Below are positions 1-7,958 of a stretch of 64,000 bases of DNA, piece by piece (positions within the stretch are counted from its first letter, which is position 1; each line of letters starts with the position of its first letter). Below the pieces are notes generated by a model. The model saw nothing but the letters and a program-made list of their open reading frames with translations. It had not been told where the DNA came from and did no database searches. The translations under genes and the position numbers were made by a program. Source of the DNA: Bradyrhizobium erythrophlei (GTDB lineage: Bacteria; Pseudomonadota; Alphaproteobacteria; Rhizobiales; Xanthobacteraceae); assembly GCA_900129675.1 (NCBI GenBank), contig FSRD01000001.1, positions 3,213,501-3,277,500 of the forward strand, read 5' to 3'.

Positions 1-515
1 ATGATGATCCAGAAAAGTTGGCATGGGTTTCCCTAATCTCGGCGTACATGGTCGGCGATAGTGAGAGTGCGATCGAAATGGCTGACCGGGCGGTCGCGCT
101 CAACCCGAATTCATATGCCGCATGGTACTGCAGAGGCTGGGTCTATAGAGTTGCGGGGCTGCCGGGGGAAGCGGTGCGGAGCTTTGAACGCGCCATGCGC
201 GTAAGCCCGGTCGACCCGCAGCTACACCAATCGTTTGCTGGGAGGGGGTTGGCCTTTATCGAGCTCGGTCGCTTTGACGAAGCCATCATCGCAGGGAAGA
301 AAGCCCAGCGTCAGAACCCCTCCTTTCCGGTAGCTTACCGCTGTCTCGCGGCCGCTTTCGCCCATCTCGGACGTGACGCCGAGGCGCACGAAGCGGCGGC
401 GCGTATGCTTGAGATCGATCCCGCCTTTACAATATCGTCCTGGATCGCTCGGGGCGGGCAAACAAGCGCGAAGCTGCTTATTGAGGGGCTTCGGAAAGCT
501 GGGTTGCCCGAGTGA
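1..515 (+). CDS. C-terminal part of a TPR-repeat protein, probably a class III adenylate cyclase with TPRs (5' end outside window)
   Basis: The reading frame is open from base 3, before any good start, so the gene enters from the left edge. The visible ~171 residues are helical repeats with TPR spacing: A-x-ALNPNSYAAWYCRGWVY, then EAVRSFERAMRVSPVD, then GRFDEAIIAGKKAQRQNPSF, then a capping helix. The ending LLIEGLRKAGLPE is typical of rhizobial winged-helix or cyclase proteins that carry C-terminal TPRs (family knowledge; the catalytic part is not visible). TTG at 18 could be misread as a start but has no ribosome site. The cyclase identity is inference; TPR content is clear. Confidence 0.7.
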   Translation, partial: DDPEKLAWVSLISAYMVGDSESAIEMADRAVALNPNSYAAWYCRGWVYRVAGLPGEAVRSFERAMRVSPVDPQLHQSFAGRGLAFIELGRFDEAIIAGKKAQRQNPSFPVAYRCLAAAFAHLGRDAEAHEAAARMLEIDPAFTISSWIARGGQTSAKLLIEGLRKAGLPE

Positions 516-570
516 GCCCGCGCAGGCTTGTGCCAACGAGGTGATCGAATGATGCGGCTACTTCCGGAAT

Positions 571-630
571 TGGCCCATCGCGTCATTTCGCGGCGCTGCG
601 GAATTTGGCGGCTATCGGGGCATAGCGGAC
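571..630. repeat. Short dispersed repeat, copy 1 (partner at 43236-43296)
   Basis: About 60 bases beginning TGGCCCATCGCGTCATTTCG and ending ATAGCGGAC match a second segment at 43236-43296 with few mismatches. It lies just after the TPR gene in a gene-poor stretch. No coding function is seen; it resembles the short repeats scattered through Bradyrhizobium genomes. The rest of 516-849 holds no supported gene. Confidence 0.6.
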
Positions 631-849
631 TCTCGCGGGCCCTCCGCCCGGCGGATTTATGGGTTCACGGCCTGGAGTCCGATAGGCCGGCAGCGCCTTC
701 CTGCATGTAAGAACTGCACGACCGCTACCTTCGAGCGAAGAAAATCAATGCGAGATCGAGGGAAGGCGCACAAAACTGTAGTTTTTGGTAGCGGGGAGGG
801 CGATCCTGCGCGCAAAGGCTGACCTGCGACTATCGCTGAACAGGTCGCC

Positions 850-1470
850 ACTGTGCCCGACGGGCAAATCAGCAGCCGTGCCGTTCATCTTCGTGTCCAG
901 CCTCCTTCGAAAAAATATTCCGCTTTGCGCATGACCCAAATCAGTGGCTATCTCGGCGCGTCCCGTTCCGACAAGAGGGGCGGATCGCGCGTCGTCACGA
1001 ACGCGGAGCGGGATGCGGTGGACGCGAGAGCGTCAGGCGCGCAAGATGATCGCAGGGCGAGGCAACTCGTGAGCGGTAACAGTGCGCAAGACGAACGGCG
1101 CTGTTAGCGTACGGCAAAACCGTGTGGTCCCGACACCCGTTGCTGGTGTCAAGCTGTCGGTGGCGACGTCGATCCAACCGGATCGATCAGCCATAGAGCC
1201 GACAACGACGGTGACAAGACGAATTCGTCGCCGGGGAGAGCACGGCATAAGCCGTAAAGCCATTGCGCAGGGAATGCCGGATTGCTCCGACTGTACCTGT
1301 ATGCTCGTGTGCGTCTTCGATGCACATCCTTGCACACGAGACCGCGGGTGCAGCAAGCACCCGGCATTCCCTGCTCCCTCGTTTTCGAGGGAGACACCTT
1401 TCAAAACCCGGGCGCTTCGCGCAGCGGGACAGGCGCACCTATGTGTTTTCGGCTGTTCTGGAACTGGACT
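850..1470. repeat. Long dispersed repeat, copy A (partner at about 58855-59420)
   Basis: Roughly 600 bases share long collinear blocks with 58855-59420 in the same orientation. Shared blocks include GATGCGGTGGACGCG, TACGGCAAAACCGTGTGGTC, GGTGACAAGACGAATTCGTC, CACGGCATAAGCCGTAAAGC and GCGGGTGCAGCAAGCACCCG. Several blocks are hairpins: GACACC/GGTGTC around 1131-1150, ACGGC/GCCGT around 1241-1257 and GGGTGC/GCACCC around 1346-1363. Open frames here are on both strands, differ between copies, and are not convincing genes. Boundaries are approximate. Confidence 0.8.
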
Positions 1471-1478
1471 GCAATGGG

Positions 1479-2093
1479 TTACGCCTTCACCGACGGCCGT
1501 TCCGCCACGCGGGCCATCCACGCCACGATATTCGTGTTAGCCGTGTCCAGCGGCTGCCCGACCTGGCCACCGAAGTCGAGCCAGCAATAGAGCAGGATAT
1601 CGGCCAGTGTAAAACGCTTGCCGCACAGGTACTCCCTGCCGTCCGCCATCTGGCCGTTGAGCCATTGCAGGCGGTTGGCCGCGATCATCTTGAGGCCGGG
1701 AGAGGCCTCCGGCGCGCAGGGGATCCGGTTCTGGAAGAACTTCAGCGCCTCGCCGAAGCGGTAGCCGTTGGCGAGCGGTTCGCAGATGTTGAGGTCGACC
1801 CGGCGCGTCCACATCCGGCACTCGGCGCGCTGCTCCGGCGTCTCGCCGATCATCGCCGGCTTCGGATTCTTCTCTTCGAGATATTCGCAGATCGCGGTGA
1901 TCTCCGAGAGATAATGGCCGTCGTCGAGTTCGAGCGTCGGCATCTGGCCGTGCGGATTTCGCTTCAGATGATCGGCCTCGCGATTCTCGCCCTTGCGCAG
2001 GTCGACGGCCTGCTTCGGCATGTCGATGCCCTTTTCCGCCATGAACATGCGGACAATGCGCGGGTTCGGTCCAATCGAATCGTAAAACTTCAT
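1479..2093 (-). CDS. Glutathione S-transferase family protein
   Basis: A 204-residue protein of usual cytosolic GST length. The N-terminal thioredoxin-like half starts MKFYDSIGPNPRIVRMF and contains the glutathione-contact pattern MPTLELDDGHYLSEITAICEYL (the cis-Pro in 'QMPTLE' and 'SEITAI'). The C-terminal helical half has KRFTLADILLYCWLDF, the usual N-capping/D motif. The start at 2093 is preferred because GGGAGAG lies just upstream; an in-frame start 25 codons earlier has no ribosome site. It would conjugate or reduce electrophiles with glutathione; the substrate cannot be told. It stands alone, next to the long repeat. Confidence 0.88.
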   Translation of the reverse strand: MKFYDSIGPNPRIVRMFMAEKGIDMPKQAVDLRKGENREADHLKRNPHGQMPTLELDDGHYLSEITAICEYLEEKNPKPAMIGETPEQRAECRMWTRRVDLNICEPLANGYRFGEALKFFQNRIPCAPEASPGLKMIAANRLQWLNGQMADGREYLCGKRFTLADILLYCWLDFGGQVGQPLDTANTNIVAWMARVAERPSVKA

Positions 2094-2288
2094 TTCGTTC
2101 TCTCTCCCTTTTTCTTGTGACGGCGTCGCTGTTGCTGCCGTTGAACAGGCCGCCGCGGCTCTTGTCAAATGGATGGATCACATTCGGCCGATGGTTCTGA
2201 TCTGCAGCTTGCCGCTGCTCACGCAGAGGTCAGAAATGACGGGGGAATAAATCGGAACGTCCTGGACTCCGGCGACGCCTCGCGCGCT

Positions 2289-3101
2289 CTAATTATCGTC
2301 GAGCTTGTTGAGGTCGCGCACCGATTGCATGATCGGCTCGAAATTCGCCCGCGCGTCCAGCGCGTCGAACAATTGCGCGGTGTCCGACAATAGCGTGTGC
2401 GAGCGCTGGATCGCGATCCGTACGTCCTCCTGCGGCGTGTCGGACAAACGTCCATGGCCGGACAGCAGGATTTTGGAATTCAAGCCCTTCAGCCGCTCCA
2501 ACGACTGGATGTAGTCGGCGATGCTGCCGGAGCCGAACACGCCGCCCATCACGCCGCCCGGCATCAAGGTGTCGGCGGCGAACAACAGCCCCTTGTCCTG
2601 GTCGAACAGCGAGATGCAGGCCGAGGTGTGGCCGGGCGTGTACATCACACTGAGACGGAAATTGCCGAGGTCGATCAAATTGCCTTCTTCGAGCCAGATG
2701 TCGACATTGATCGGCACGTTCGGCTCGTTGAACATCTTGCGCAGCATCGAAAAGTCGTCGCGCAGCATGATCTTGTTGGCGGCCAGCCGGTGCGCGGCGA
2801 TGAAGGTACGGCCGGAAAAATGCCAGGCCGCGCCGATATGGTCGAGATGCTCGTGGCTCAGCACCACCATGTCGATCTTGTCGGGCGGACAGCCGACGTG
2901 ATTGAGGCATTGCACGAGATGCGGATAGTTCGACGACAGGCCGACGTCGATCATGATGGTGCGCGAACTGCCGCGCACCAGATAGGCGTTGGCCGCGCGG
3001 TTCTTGAAGCGGACCTGGTAGACATCCTCGGCCGCCTGGATCAGCGTGCATGCGTCGGTGTCGAGCAGGGTCTTGAACGGACTGGGTTTGCGGTCGCTCA
3101 T
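2289..3101 (-). CDS. MBL-fold metallo-hydrolase
   Basis: 270 residues with the metallo-beta-lactamase metal motif HEHLDH at residues 83-88, then the later ligands in TPGHTS (about 159), the bridging Asp in FAADTL (about 177) and LSGHGRLS (about 216). Such enzymes hydrolyse thioesters, lactones, phosphoesters or similar bonds with one or two metal ions; the substrate is unknown. The ATG overlaps the stop of the cyclic-nucleotide-binding gene by 4 bases (3098-3101), so the two are translationally coupled and probably one operon. This coupling suggests the hydrolase answers to, or acts with, a cNMP-sensing partner (inference). Confidence 0.88.
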   Translation of the reverse strand: MSDRKPSPFKTLLDTDACTLIQAAEDVYQVRFKNRAANAYLVRGSSRTIMIDVGLSSNYPHLVQCLNHVGCPPDKIDMVVLSHEHLDHIGAAWHFSGRTFIAAHRLAANKIMLRDDFSMLRKMFNEPNVPINVDIWLEEGNLIDLGNFRLSVMYTPGHTSACISLFDQDKGLLFAADTLMPGGVMGGVFGSGSIADYIQSLERLKGLNSKILLSGHGRLSDTPQEDVRIAIQRSHTLLSDTAQLFDALDARANFEPIMQSVRDLNKLDDN

Positions 3102-3472
3102 GAATTCGCCGCGGCTTTGAAGGTGACGGCGTTCGACGCCCGCAGGCGTTTGCTGAGCGCGTCCATGATCATCAGTGCGAACGCCGGCTGCTGGCTGACC
3201 AGATAGACGAAGCGGGCATGATTGATCCGCATCACGCGGGTATGTGGTGCGGCCGCGATCGCGGTCGCCGAACGGGACGAGCCGTCGATCACGGCCATCT
3301 CGCCGAAGAACTCTCCCTTGCCGAGCGTCACGATGACGGTCTTTCCGGCGTCCGAGATCTTGGCGATTTCGACCTTGCCGTCCAGCACCACGAACAGCTC
3401 GCGCCCGGTCGAGCCCTCCTCAAAAATGACGTCATCGACATCAAATTCGTCGATGCATTTCTCGATGGCCAT
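3098..3472 (-). CDS. Stand-alone cyclic nucleotide-binding domain protein
   Basis: 124 residues forming one Crp-type beta-barrel: FEEGSTGRELFVVLDGKVEI, then GEFFGEMAVIDGSSRSATAIA, matching the phosphate-binding cassette (G-E-x-A then R-S-A). No helix-turn-helix follows, so it cannot be a Crp-like regulator by itself. The C-terminal helix (PAFALMIMDALSKRLRASNA) resembles the dimer helix of Crp. It is the first gene of a pair with the MBL hydrolase. Nucleotide cyclase genes occur elsewhere in the window, but a functional link is only inference. Confidence 0.85.
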   Translation of the reverse strand: MAIEKCIDEFDVDDVIFEEGSTGRELFVVLDGKVEIAKISDAGKTVIVTLGKGEFFGEMAVIDGSSRSATAIAAAPHTRVMRINHARFVYLVSQQPAFALMIMDALSKRLRASNAVTFKAAANS

Positions 3473-3724
3473 GATGCGCCCCTGCCTTTCTGGCTGGTTG
3501 GTCGGCCCATGTTAGTCGGGAAACAGGCGAGCGCAAACGGAGCTGTCGGGATTGCCGCAGGGCAACATTGGGACAAGGGACGAAATCCCCGGCCACGCCG
3601 CCGCCTTGTTATGGGCCAGAACCGGCCCGGATGAGTTCCTAAAATTTCGGTAAGGCCTGCAGCAGTAACGATTTCGCAAGCAATAAAAGTTACCAAATGG
3701 TCAACCCGATCAGGAGATTTGAAC

Positions 3725-4696
3725 GTGAGTGAGCAACAGTCCGAGCCCATCAGCGGTGAAACCGGTCTCGTCGGCACCGGGCCGGCCGCTCCCGAGCTGT
3801 CCCCGGCAAACGCACCGGTGACGGCGCAGGCCAGTGTCGAGTCCCCCATGCTCGCGCCGGAACAGGAAGAGACCGCTCCCAAGCCGGAGGCTCCCAAGGC
3901 TGAGGCTCCCAAGGTCGAGGCTCCCAAGGTTGAGGCTGCGAAGCCTGAAGAAGCCAGGCCGGAGGCACCGCGCTTCCCCGGCAAGCTCATGATCATGTCC
4001 CCCGCCGATCGCGCCTGGAACGGCGACCGCACAGCTTCAAAGGCGGAAGCCGAGAAGAGCGCCGAGCCATCGGGCAAGCCCCGGATGGCGGCGATGGCGG
4101 CGGTAGTGGCGCTGGCGACGGTAGCGGGTGCGCTCGGCGGCGCGCTGGCAACCGCGGGCCTCGGGCATTTTCTCGGCGGCGAGCCAGCGGTAGCGAAAGA
4201 CAGCGCGCTGGAAGCCTCGGTGGCGCGGATCGATGCCGATATCGTCGCGCTGAAAGCCAGCGTCGAACACACCTCCAAGATGGGGATGAGCCAGTTCAAC
4301 AAGACCAGTGACCGCCTCGACAAGGTCGAGAAGGCGCAGGCCGAGCCGGCCGCCAAACTCGCAAAACTCAGCGAGGCCGTGGACAAGCTCCGCGCCACGC
4401 CGCCGGCCGCCGTTGCGGCGGCGACGCCTGTCGCGGCAAGGGAAGTCACGGGATCGGTAACGCCGGCCGCAGCGGCTGCGGCTTCGGCCAGGACCGAAGT
4501 CGGCAGGTTGCCGACCGTTGAGGGCTGGACACTGCGCGACGTCGCCAATGGCGGCGCGCTGATCGAAAGCCGGCGCGGCATCTATGAAGTCTATGCCGGC
4601 GATCCCATCCCGGGCGTCGGCCGGGTCGACGCGATCCGCAAGCAGGACGGCCGCTGGGTGGTCGTGACCAGCAAGGGCCTGATCGTCGCGCGGTAA
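3725..4696 (+). CDS. Pro/Ala-rich single-span membrane protein of unknown function
   Basis: 323 residues. GTG at 3725 is chosen because AGGAG (3712-3716) sits 8 bases upstream; the TTG at 3719 is too close. The N-terminal ~80 residues are acidic and low-complexity, with four near-identical (A/V)EAPK units at about residues 58-80. A hydrophobic Ala/Gly/Val segment (AAMAAVVALATVAGALGGALATAGL, about 120-144) is the only likely membrane span. A helical, coiled-coil-like section follows, then a compact C-terminal region with LRDVANGGALIESRRGIYEV, which looks like a folded domain. Homologues are conserved hypotheticals in Bradyrhizobium relatives, as I recall; no function is known to me. Confidence 0.8.
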   Translation: MSEQQSEPISGETGLVGTGPAAPELSPANAPVTAQASVESPMLAPEQEETAPKPEAPKAEAPKVEAPKVEAAKPEEARPEAPRFPGKLMIMSPADRAWNGDRTASKAEAEKSAEPSGKPRMAAMAAVVALATVAGALGGALATAGLGHFLGGEPAVAKDSALEASVARIDADIVALKASVEHTSKMGMSQFNKTSDRLDKVEKAQAEPAAKLAKLSEAVDKLRATPPAAVAAATPVAAREVTGSVTPAAAAAASARTEVGRLPTVEGWTLRDVANGGALIESRRGIYEVYAGDPIPGVGRVDAIRKQDGRWVVVTSKGLIVAR

Positions 4697-4717
4697 GACA
4701 TTGCACCAATAAGGACT

Positions 4718-4806
4718 CGTCATGCCCGGGCCTGTCCCGGGCATCCACGTCTTACTCTCTTGAGGCGCAAAAGACGTGGATGGCCGGGACAAGCCCGGCC
4801 ATGACG
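4718..4806. repeat. REP-like palindrome
   Basis: Two self-complementary arms: CGTCATGCCCGGGCCTGTCC... at the left and ...GGACAAGCCCGGCCATGACG at the right, with an inner pair CCACGTCTT / AAGACGTGG. It can fold as one long hairpin of about 89 bases. It lies between two plus-strand genes and may also stop transcription. Confidence 0.8.
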
Positions 4807-4876
4807 GAATTATCTTCACCGCGATGTGAAGCGCCTTTTTACTTGAATAGGCCTGTTGGCGCGGTGTTAGTGAGGC

Positions 4877-6451
4877 ATGAGCCGCGCGTTGCGATTTCCT
4901 GTTATCCTGCTCGCCCTGCTGTGCAGCGCTTTGCCGGCGCGCAGGGCGCCCGCCGCGGCGCTGGAGCGCGGGGCCGCAATCATCGATCCCGCGGCGCTGC
5001 GCGAACTCGACCGCGAACGATTTGGCCTCAGCGGCATGCTGCTGCCGATGCGATCATCCAATATCCCGCTCACCAACAGCCAGTTGTTCGCGTGGCCGTC
5101 GATGGTTCCGGTCCGCCAGGCGATCGACGGCGAGTTCGATCGATACATCGCCAGGCACAAGGCCGACCTGCCGAACGAAACCATCGGCGTCGGCGACGGC
5201 TTTGATTTCCAATTATTCGACCGCACGCAACTTTACTCCCCCGACACGCGTTTCGTGTTGTCCGGCATCGTCAACCGGATGGACCGTGCTTACGTGTCAG
5301 AAGCGAGTTGCGGTGAGATCCGGCTGATCTATCGTCTTACCCGCACGGATGTGCCGTTGATCGGCGAAAACGCGGTATCGCAGCGCCTGCCGATGACGCT
5401 GAATCTCGTGCTGAAGGCCAAAGGCGGTCTCGGAATCGACCACAGCGGTGCAGCGATCACCTGCGCCGAGATCGCGCGCCGCTGGCTCGCCGCCGGCGAG
5501 TTGTCGCTGACGGGCCCGGCGCTTGCGGAAAAGCTCCTGGCGAAGGACGGATCGCTCGATCTTATCGCTCCCGAAAATATCGACCGCATCGAAACCAATC
5601 TTCAGATCGCGCACGCGCCGAAATCGGCGCTGCGCGATTTCCGCACCGACTATTTGTTGAAGGTGTTCAACTACAATGCGCAGGCGCAACGCTTCGAGGA
5701 AGCGCCGTTGGAAAACCAGATTGATCGCGACCGGATCCTGGCCGATGACAGCCTCAGGCGGGATTTCAAGAATTGGCTGCTCGACCCCAGGCATTTTGGC
5801 GAACTCGACCGCGGCACGATCCTGATCCCGGAAAAGTTCCTCGCCACGGGCGCGATCGCACCGACACCGGCTGGATTTGATGCTTCCGCGCTGCTGCCGG
5901 AGTTCGGCCTGACGCAAGGCGAGGGGACTGCGGACAAGCCCGTCTTCGCGGAGAGCGACGTCGTGGCCGCGCTGAGGAAGGCGGTAGCTGATGGGGTGAA
6001 GCTGCAAAACATCCGCTCGGTCGGCGGTTTCGAGCGACGGCTGAATGACATCACCTGTTCGGGCTGCCATCAGACTCGCGGCATCGGCGGTTTCCATTTC
6101 CCCGGGGTCGACTGGATGGCCGCAAAGCCTTCCAATTCAACGGTCGTGCCGGCCTCGCCGCATTTCTTCGGCGACCAGATCCGCCGCCGCGATATCCTTG
6201 CCGCGTTGCGGGATGGCAGGTCGCCGGATTACTCCCGCGGCTTCTCCAGCCGCCCGCAATCGCGCGGCAGCGCGGAATTGGCCGGAACCGAATACAGCGA
6301 TGGCTGGGGCGCGCATTGCTATCAGCAATCCACGAAGGGAGCCGATAACGACAAGAGTTTCAGCGCCTGGGGCTGTGCGGAGGGGCTGGCCTGTCAGGTG
6401 GCCGGCAAGGCCTCGCGCATGGGGATGTGTTTCATCAAGGGCTCGCCGTAA
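4877..6451 (+). CDS. Secreted protein with one CxxCH heme-type motif
   Basis: 524 residues with a signal peptide (MSRALRFPVILLALLCSAL, cleavage near AAA at about 28). Most of the protein matches no family I recognise. One cytochrome-c-type motif, CSGCH, lies at about residue 394, followed by QTRGIGGFHFPG. The C-terminus has four spaced cysteines (HCYQQ, WGCAEGLACQV, MGMCF) that could form disulfides. A single heme attachment so late in a large protein, far from the usual cytochrome fold, is unusual, and a metal or disulfide role is possible. No neighbouring gene explains it. Upstream ribosome site is weak (GTGAGG). Confidence 0.8.
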   Translation: MSRALRFPVILLALLCSALPARRAPAAALERGAAIIDPAALRELDRERFGLSGMLLPMRSSNIPLTNSQLFAWPSMVPVRQAIDGEFDRYIARHKADLPNETIGVGDGFDFQLFDRTQLYSPDTRFVLSGIVNRMDRAYVSEASCGEIRLIYRLTRTDVPLIGENAVSQRLPMTLNLVLKAKGGLGIDHSGAAITCAEIARRWLAAGELSLTGPALAEKLLAKDGSLDLIAPENIDRIETNLQIAHAPKSALRDFRTDYLLKVFNYNAQAQRFEEAPLENQIDRDRILADDSLRRDFKNWLLDPRHFGELDRGTILIPEKFLATGAIAPTPAGFDASALLPEFGLTQGEGTADKPVFAESDVVAALRKAVADGVKLQNIRSVGGFERRLNDITCSGCHQTRGIGGFHFPGVDWMAAKPSNSTVVPASPHFFGDQIRRRDILAALRDGRSPDYSRGFSSRPQSRGSAELAGTEYSDGWGAHCYQQSTKGADNDKSFSAWGCAEGLACQVAGKASRMGMCFIKGSP

Positions 6452-6624
6452 GGTGATCGTCTATCGCTGCTGATCCTGGGTCCATCCTGCTTAGCGGTCA
6501 TAGGTCCCGGCTCGGCGGAGCAGCGTTTCACGCTGCGCCGCGTCCGGGATACGAAATTTGCCGAGATTGACAGTAGACTTACTAATCGTGTTCTATCGCG
6601 GCAAAATATTTCAGGGACGGAAGT

Positions 6625-7860
6625 ATGGACGAAGTCATTATCGTCGGCGCCGGCATCGGCGGCCTGACGCTCGCCCTTGCGCTGCACGAGGCCAATATTC
6701 CCTGCCGCATTTTCGAGTCGGCCGCCGAAATCAGGGCGGTCGGCGTCGGCATCAATCTGCTGCCGCATGCGACCAGGGAACTCGCGGCACTCGGCCTTGA
6801 ACAGGCGCTGGCAAAGGTCGCGATCGCGACCTCGGACGCGACCTTCTTCAATCGCTTCGGTCAGTTGATCTATCAGGAGCCGCTTGGTCGTGCGGCGGGC
6901 TACGATCATCCGCAATTCTCCATTCACCGTGGCGACCTGCAGCGGGTGTTGCTCGATGCTTTCGTGGCGCGCGCAGGTGCCGACCGGCTGCTCACCAACC
7001 ATCATTGCGTCGGCGTCGAACAGGATGACGGCGGCGTCACCGTGACGTTCTCTGATGGGCCGGGAGGCGCCATCCGCTCGACCGTGCGCGGCCGCGTCGC
7101 GATCGCCTGTGACGGCATCAATTCCGCGCTTCGCAAGCAGTTTTTCCCGAACGAGGGCGAGCCGCGCTATTCCGGCGTCAACATGTGGCGCGGCGTAACG
7201 CGCTGGAAGCCGATACTGTCGGGCGCCAGCATGGTGCGCGCCGGCTGGTTGGCGCATGGCAAGATGGTGATCTATCCGATCCGCGCCGCAGGCGCGGATG
7301 GGCTGCAACTCGTCAACTGGGTCGCCGAAATCGAGACCCCGACCTATCGCAAGCGCGACTGGAACCGGGCCGGTTCGCTCGACGATTTCATCGGCGCTTT
7401 CGCCGACTGGCATTTCGAGTGGCTCGATGTGCCCGCCCTGATCCGCGCCGCTGACAGCGTGCTGGAATTCCCGATGGTTGATCAGGACCCGCTGCCGCGC
7501 TGGAGCTTTGGCCGGGTGACGTTGCTCGGCGACGCCGCGCATCCGATGGTGCCGCGCGGCTCCAACGGTGCGGGGCAGGCGATCCTCGATGCACGCGCGC
7601 TGACGTCCGCGCTCAAGCAGCATGCCGATCCGGTTGCGGCGCTGGCGGCCTATGAAAAACAACGGCTGGAGGCGACCACGCGCGTCGTGCTCACCAACCG
7701 CACCAATCCGCCGGATGCGATCCTGCGCGAGGTGTTTCAGCGCACCGGCGATCGGCCGTTTGGCGCGATCGAGGACGTCATCAGCCGCGACGAGCTTGTC
7801 GGACTTTCCGAAGGCTACAAGCAGATCGCCGGCTATTCGAAGGAAGCACTGCGTAGATAA
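6625..7860 (+). CDS. FAD-dependent monooxygenase (flavin-dependent aromatic hydroxylase family)
   Basis: 411 residues with the Rossmann motif GAGIGGLTLAL at residues 8-18, a mid-protein strand ending in ACDGINSALR (DG motif, about residues 163-172) and the second FAD motif GDAAHPMVPRGSNGAGQA at about 303. This is the group A (PHBH/UbiH-like) architecture, which hydroxylates aromatic or related compounds using NAD(P)H and O2. An MFS transporter of the aromatic-acid type starts 98 bases downstream on the same strand, so uptake and oxidation of an aromatic acid is likely (inference). The precise substrate cannot be assigned. Confidence 0.9.
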   Translation: MDEVIIVGAGIGGLTLALALHEANIPCRIFESAAEIRAVGVGINLLPHATRELAALGLEQALAKVAIATSDATFFNRFGQLIYQEPLGRAAGYDHPQFSIHRGDLQRVLLDAFVARAGADRLLTNHHCVGVEQDDGGVTVTFSDGPGGAIRSTVRGRVAIACDGINSALRKQFFPNEGEPRYSGVNMWRGVTRWKPILSGASMVRAGWLAHGKMVIYPIRAAGADGLQLVNWVAEIETPTYRKRDWNRAGSLDDFIGAFADWHFEWLDVPALIRAADSVLEFPMVDQDPLPRWSFGRVTLLGDAAHPMVPRGSNGAGQAILDARALTSALKQHADPVAALAAYEKQRLEATTRVVLTNRTNPPDAILREVFQRTGDRPFGAIEDVISRDELVGLSEGYKQIAGYSKEALRR

Positions 7861-7958
7861 CGGCCGGAAAGTCCTGCCGTAATAATTGAATTCGCGCTAG
7901 GCTGGGGTGAGGCGGTCGACAAGAACCGCGGTTCGGCGTTTTTTTGGGGGAGACAACG

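Noticed and set aside
1033..2120. Long open frames on both strands over the repeat and into the GST gene
   Set aside because: They differ between the two repeat copies, run antisense to the GST, and show no family features.
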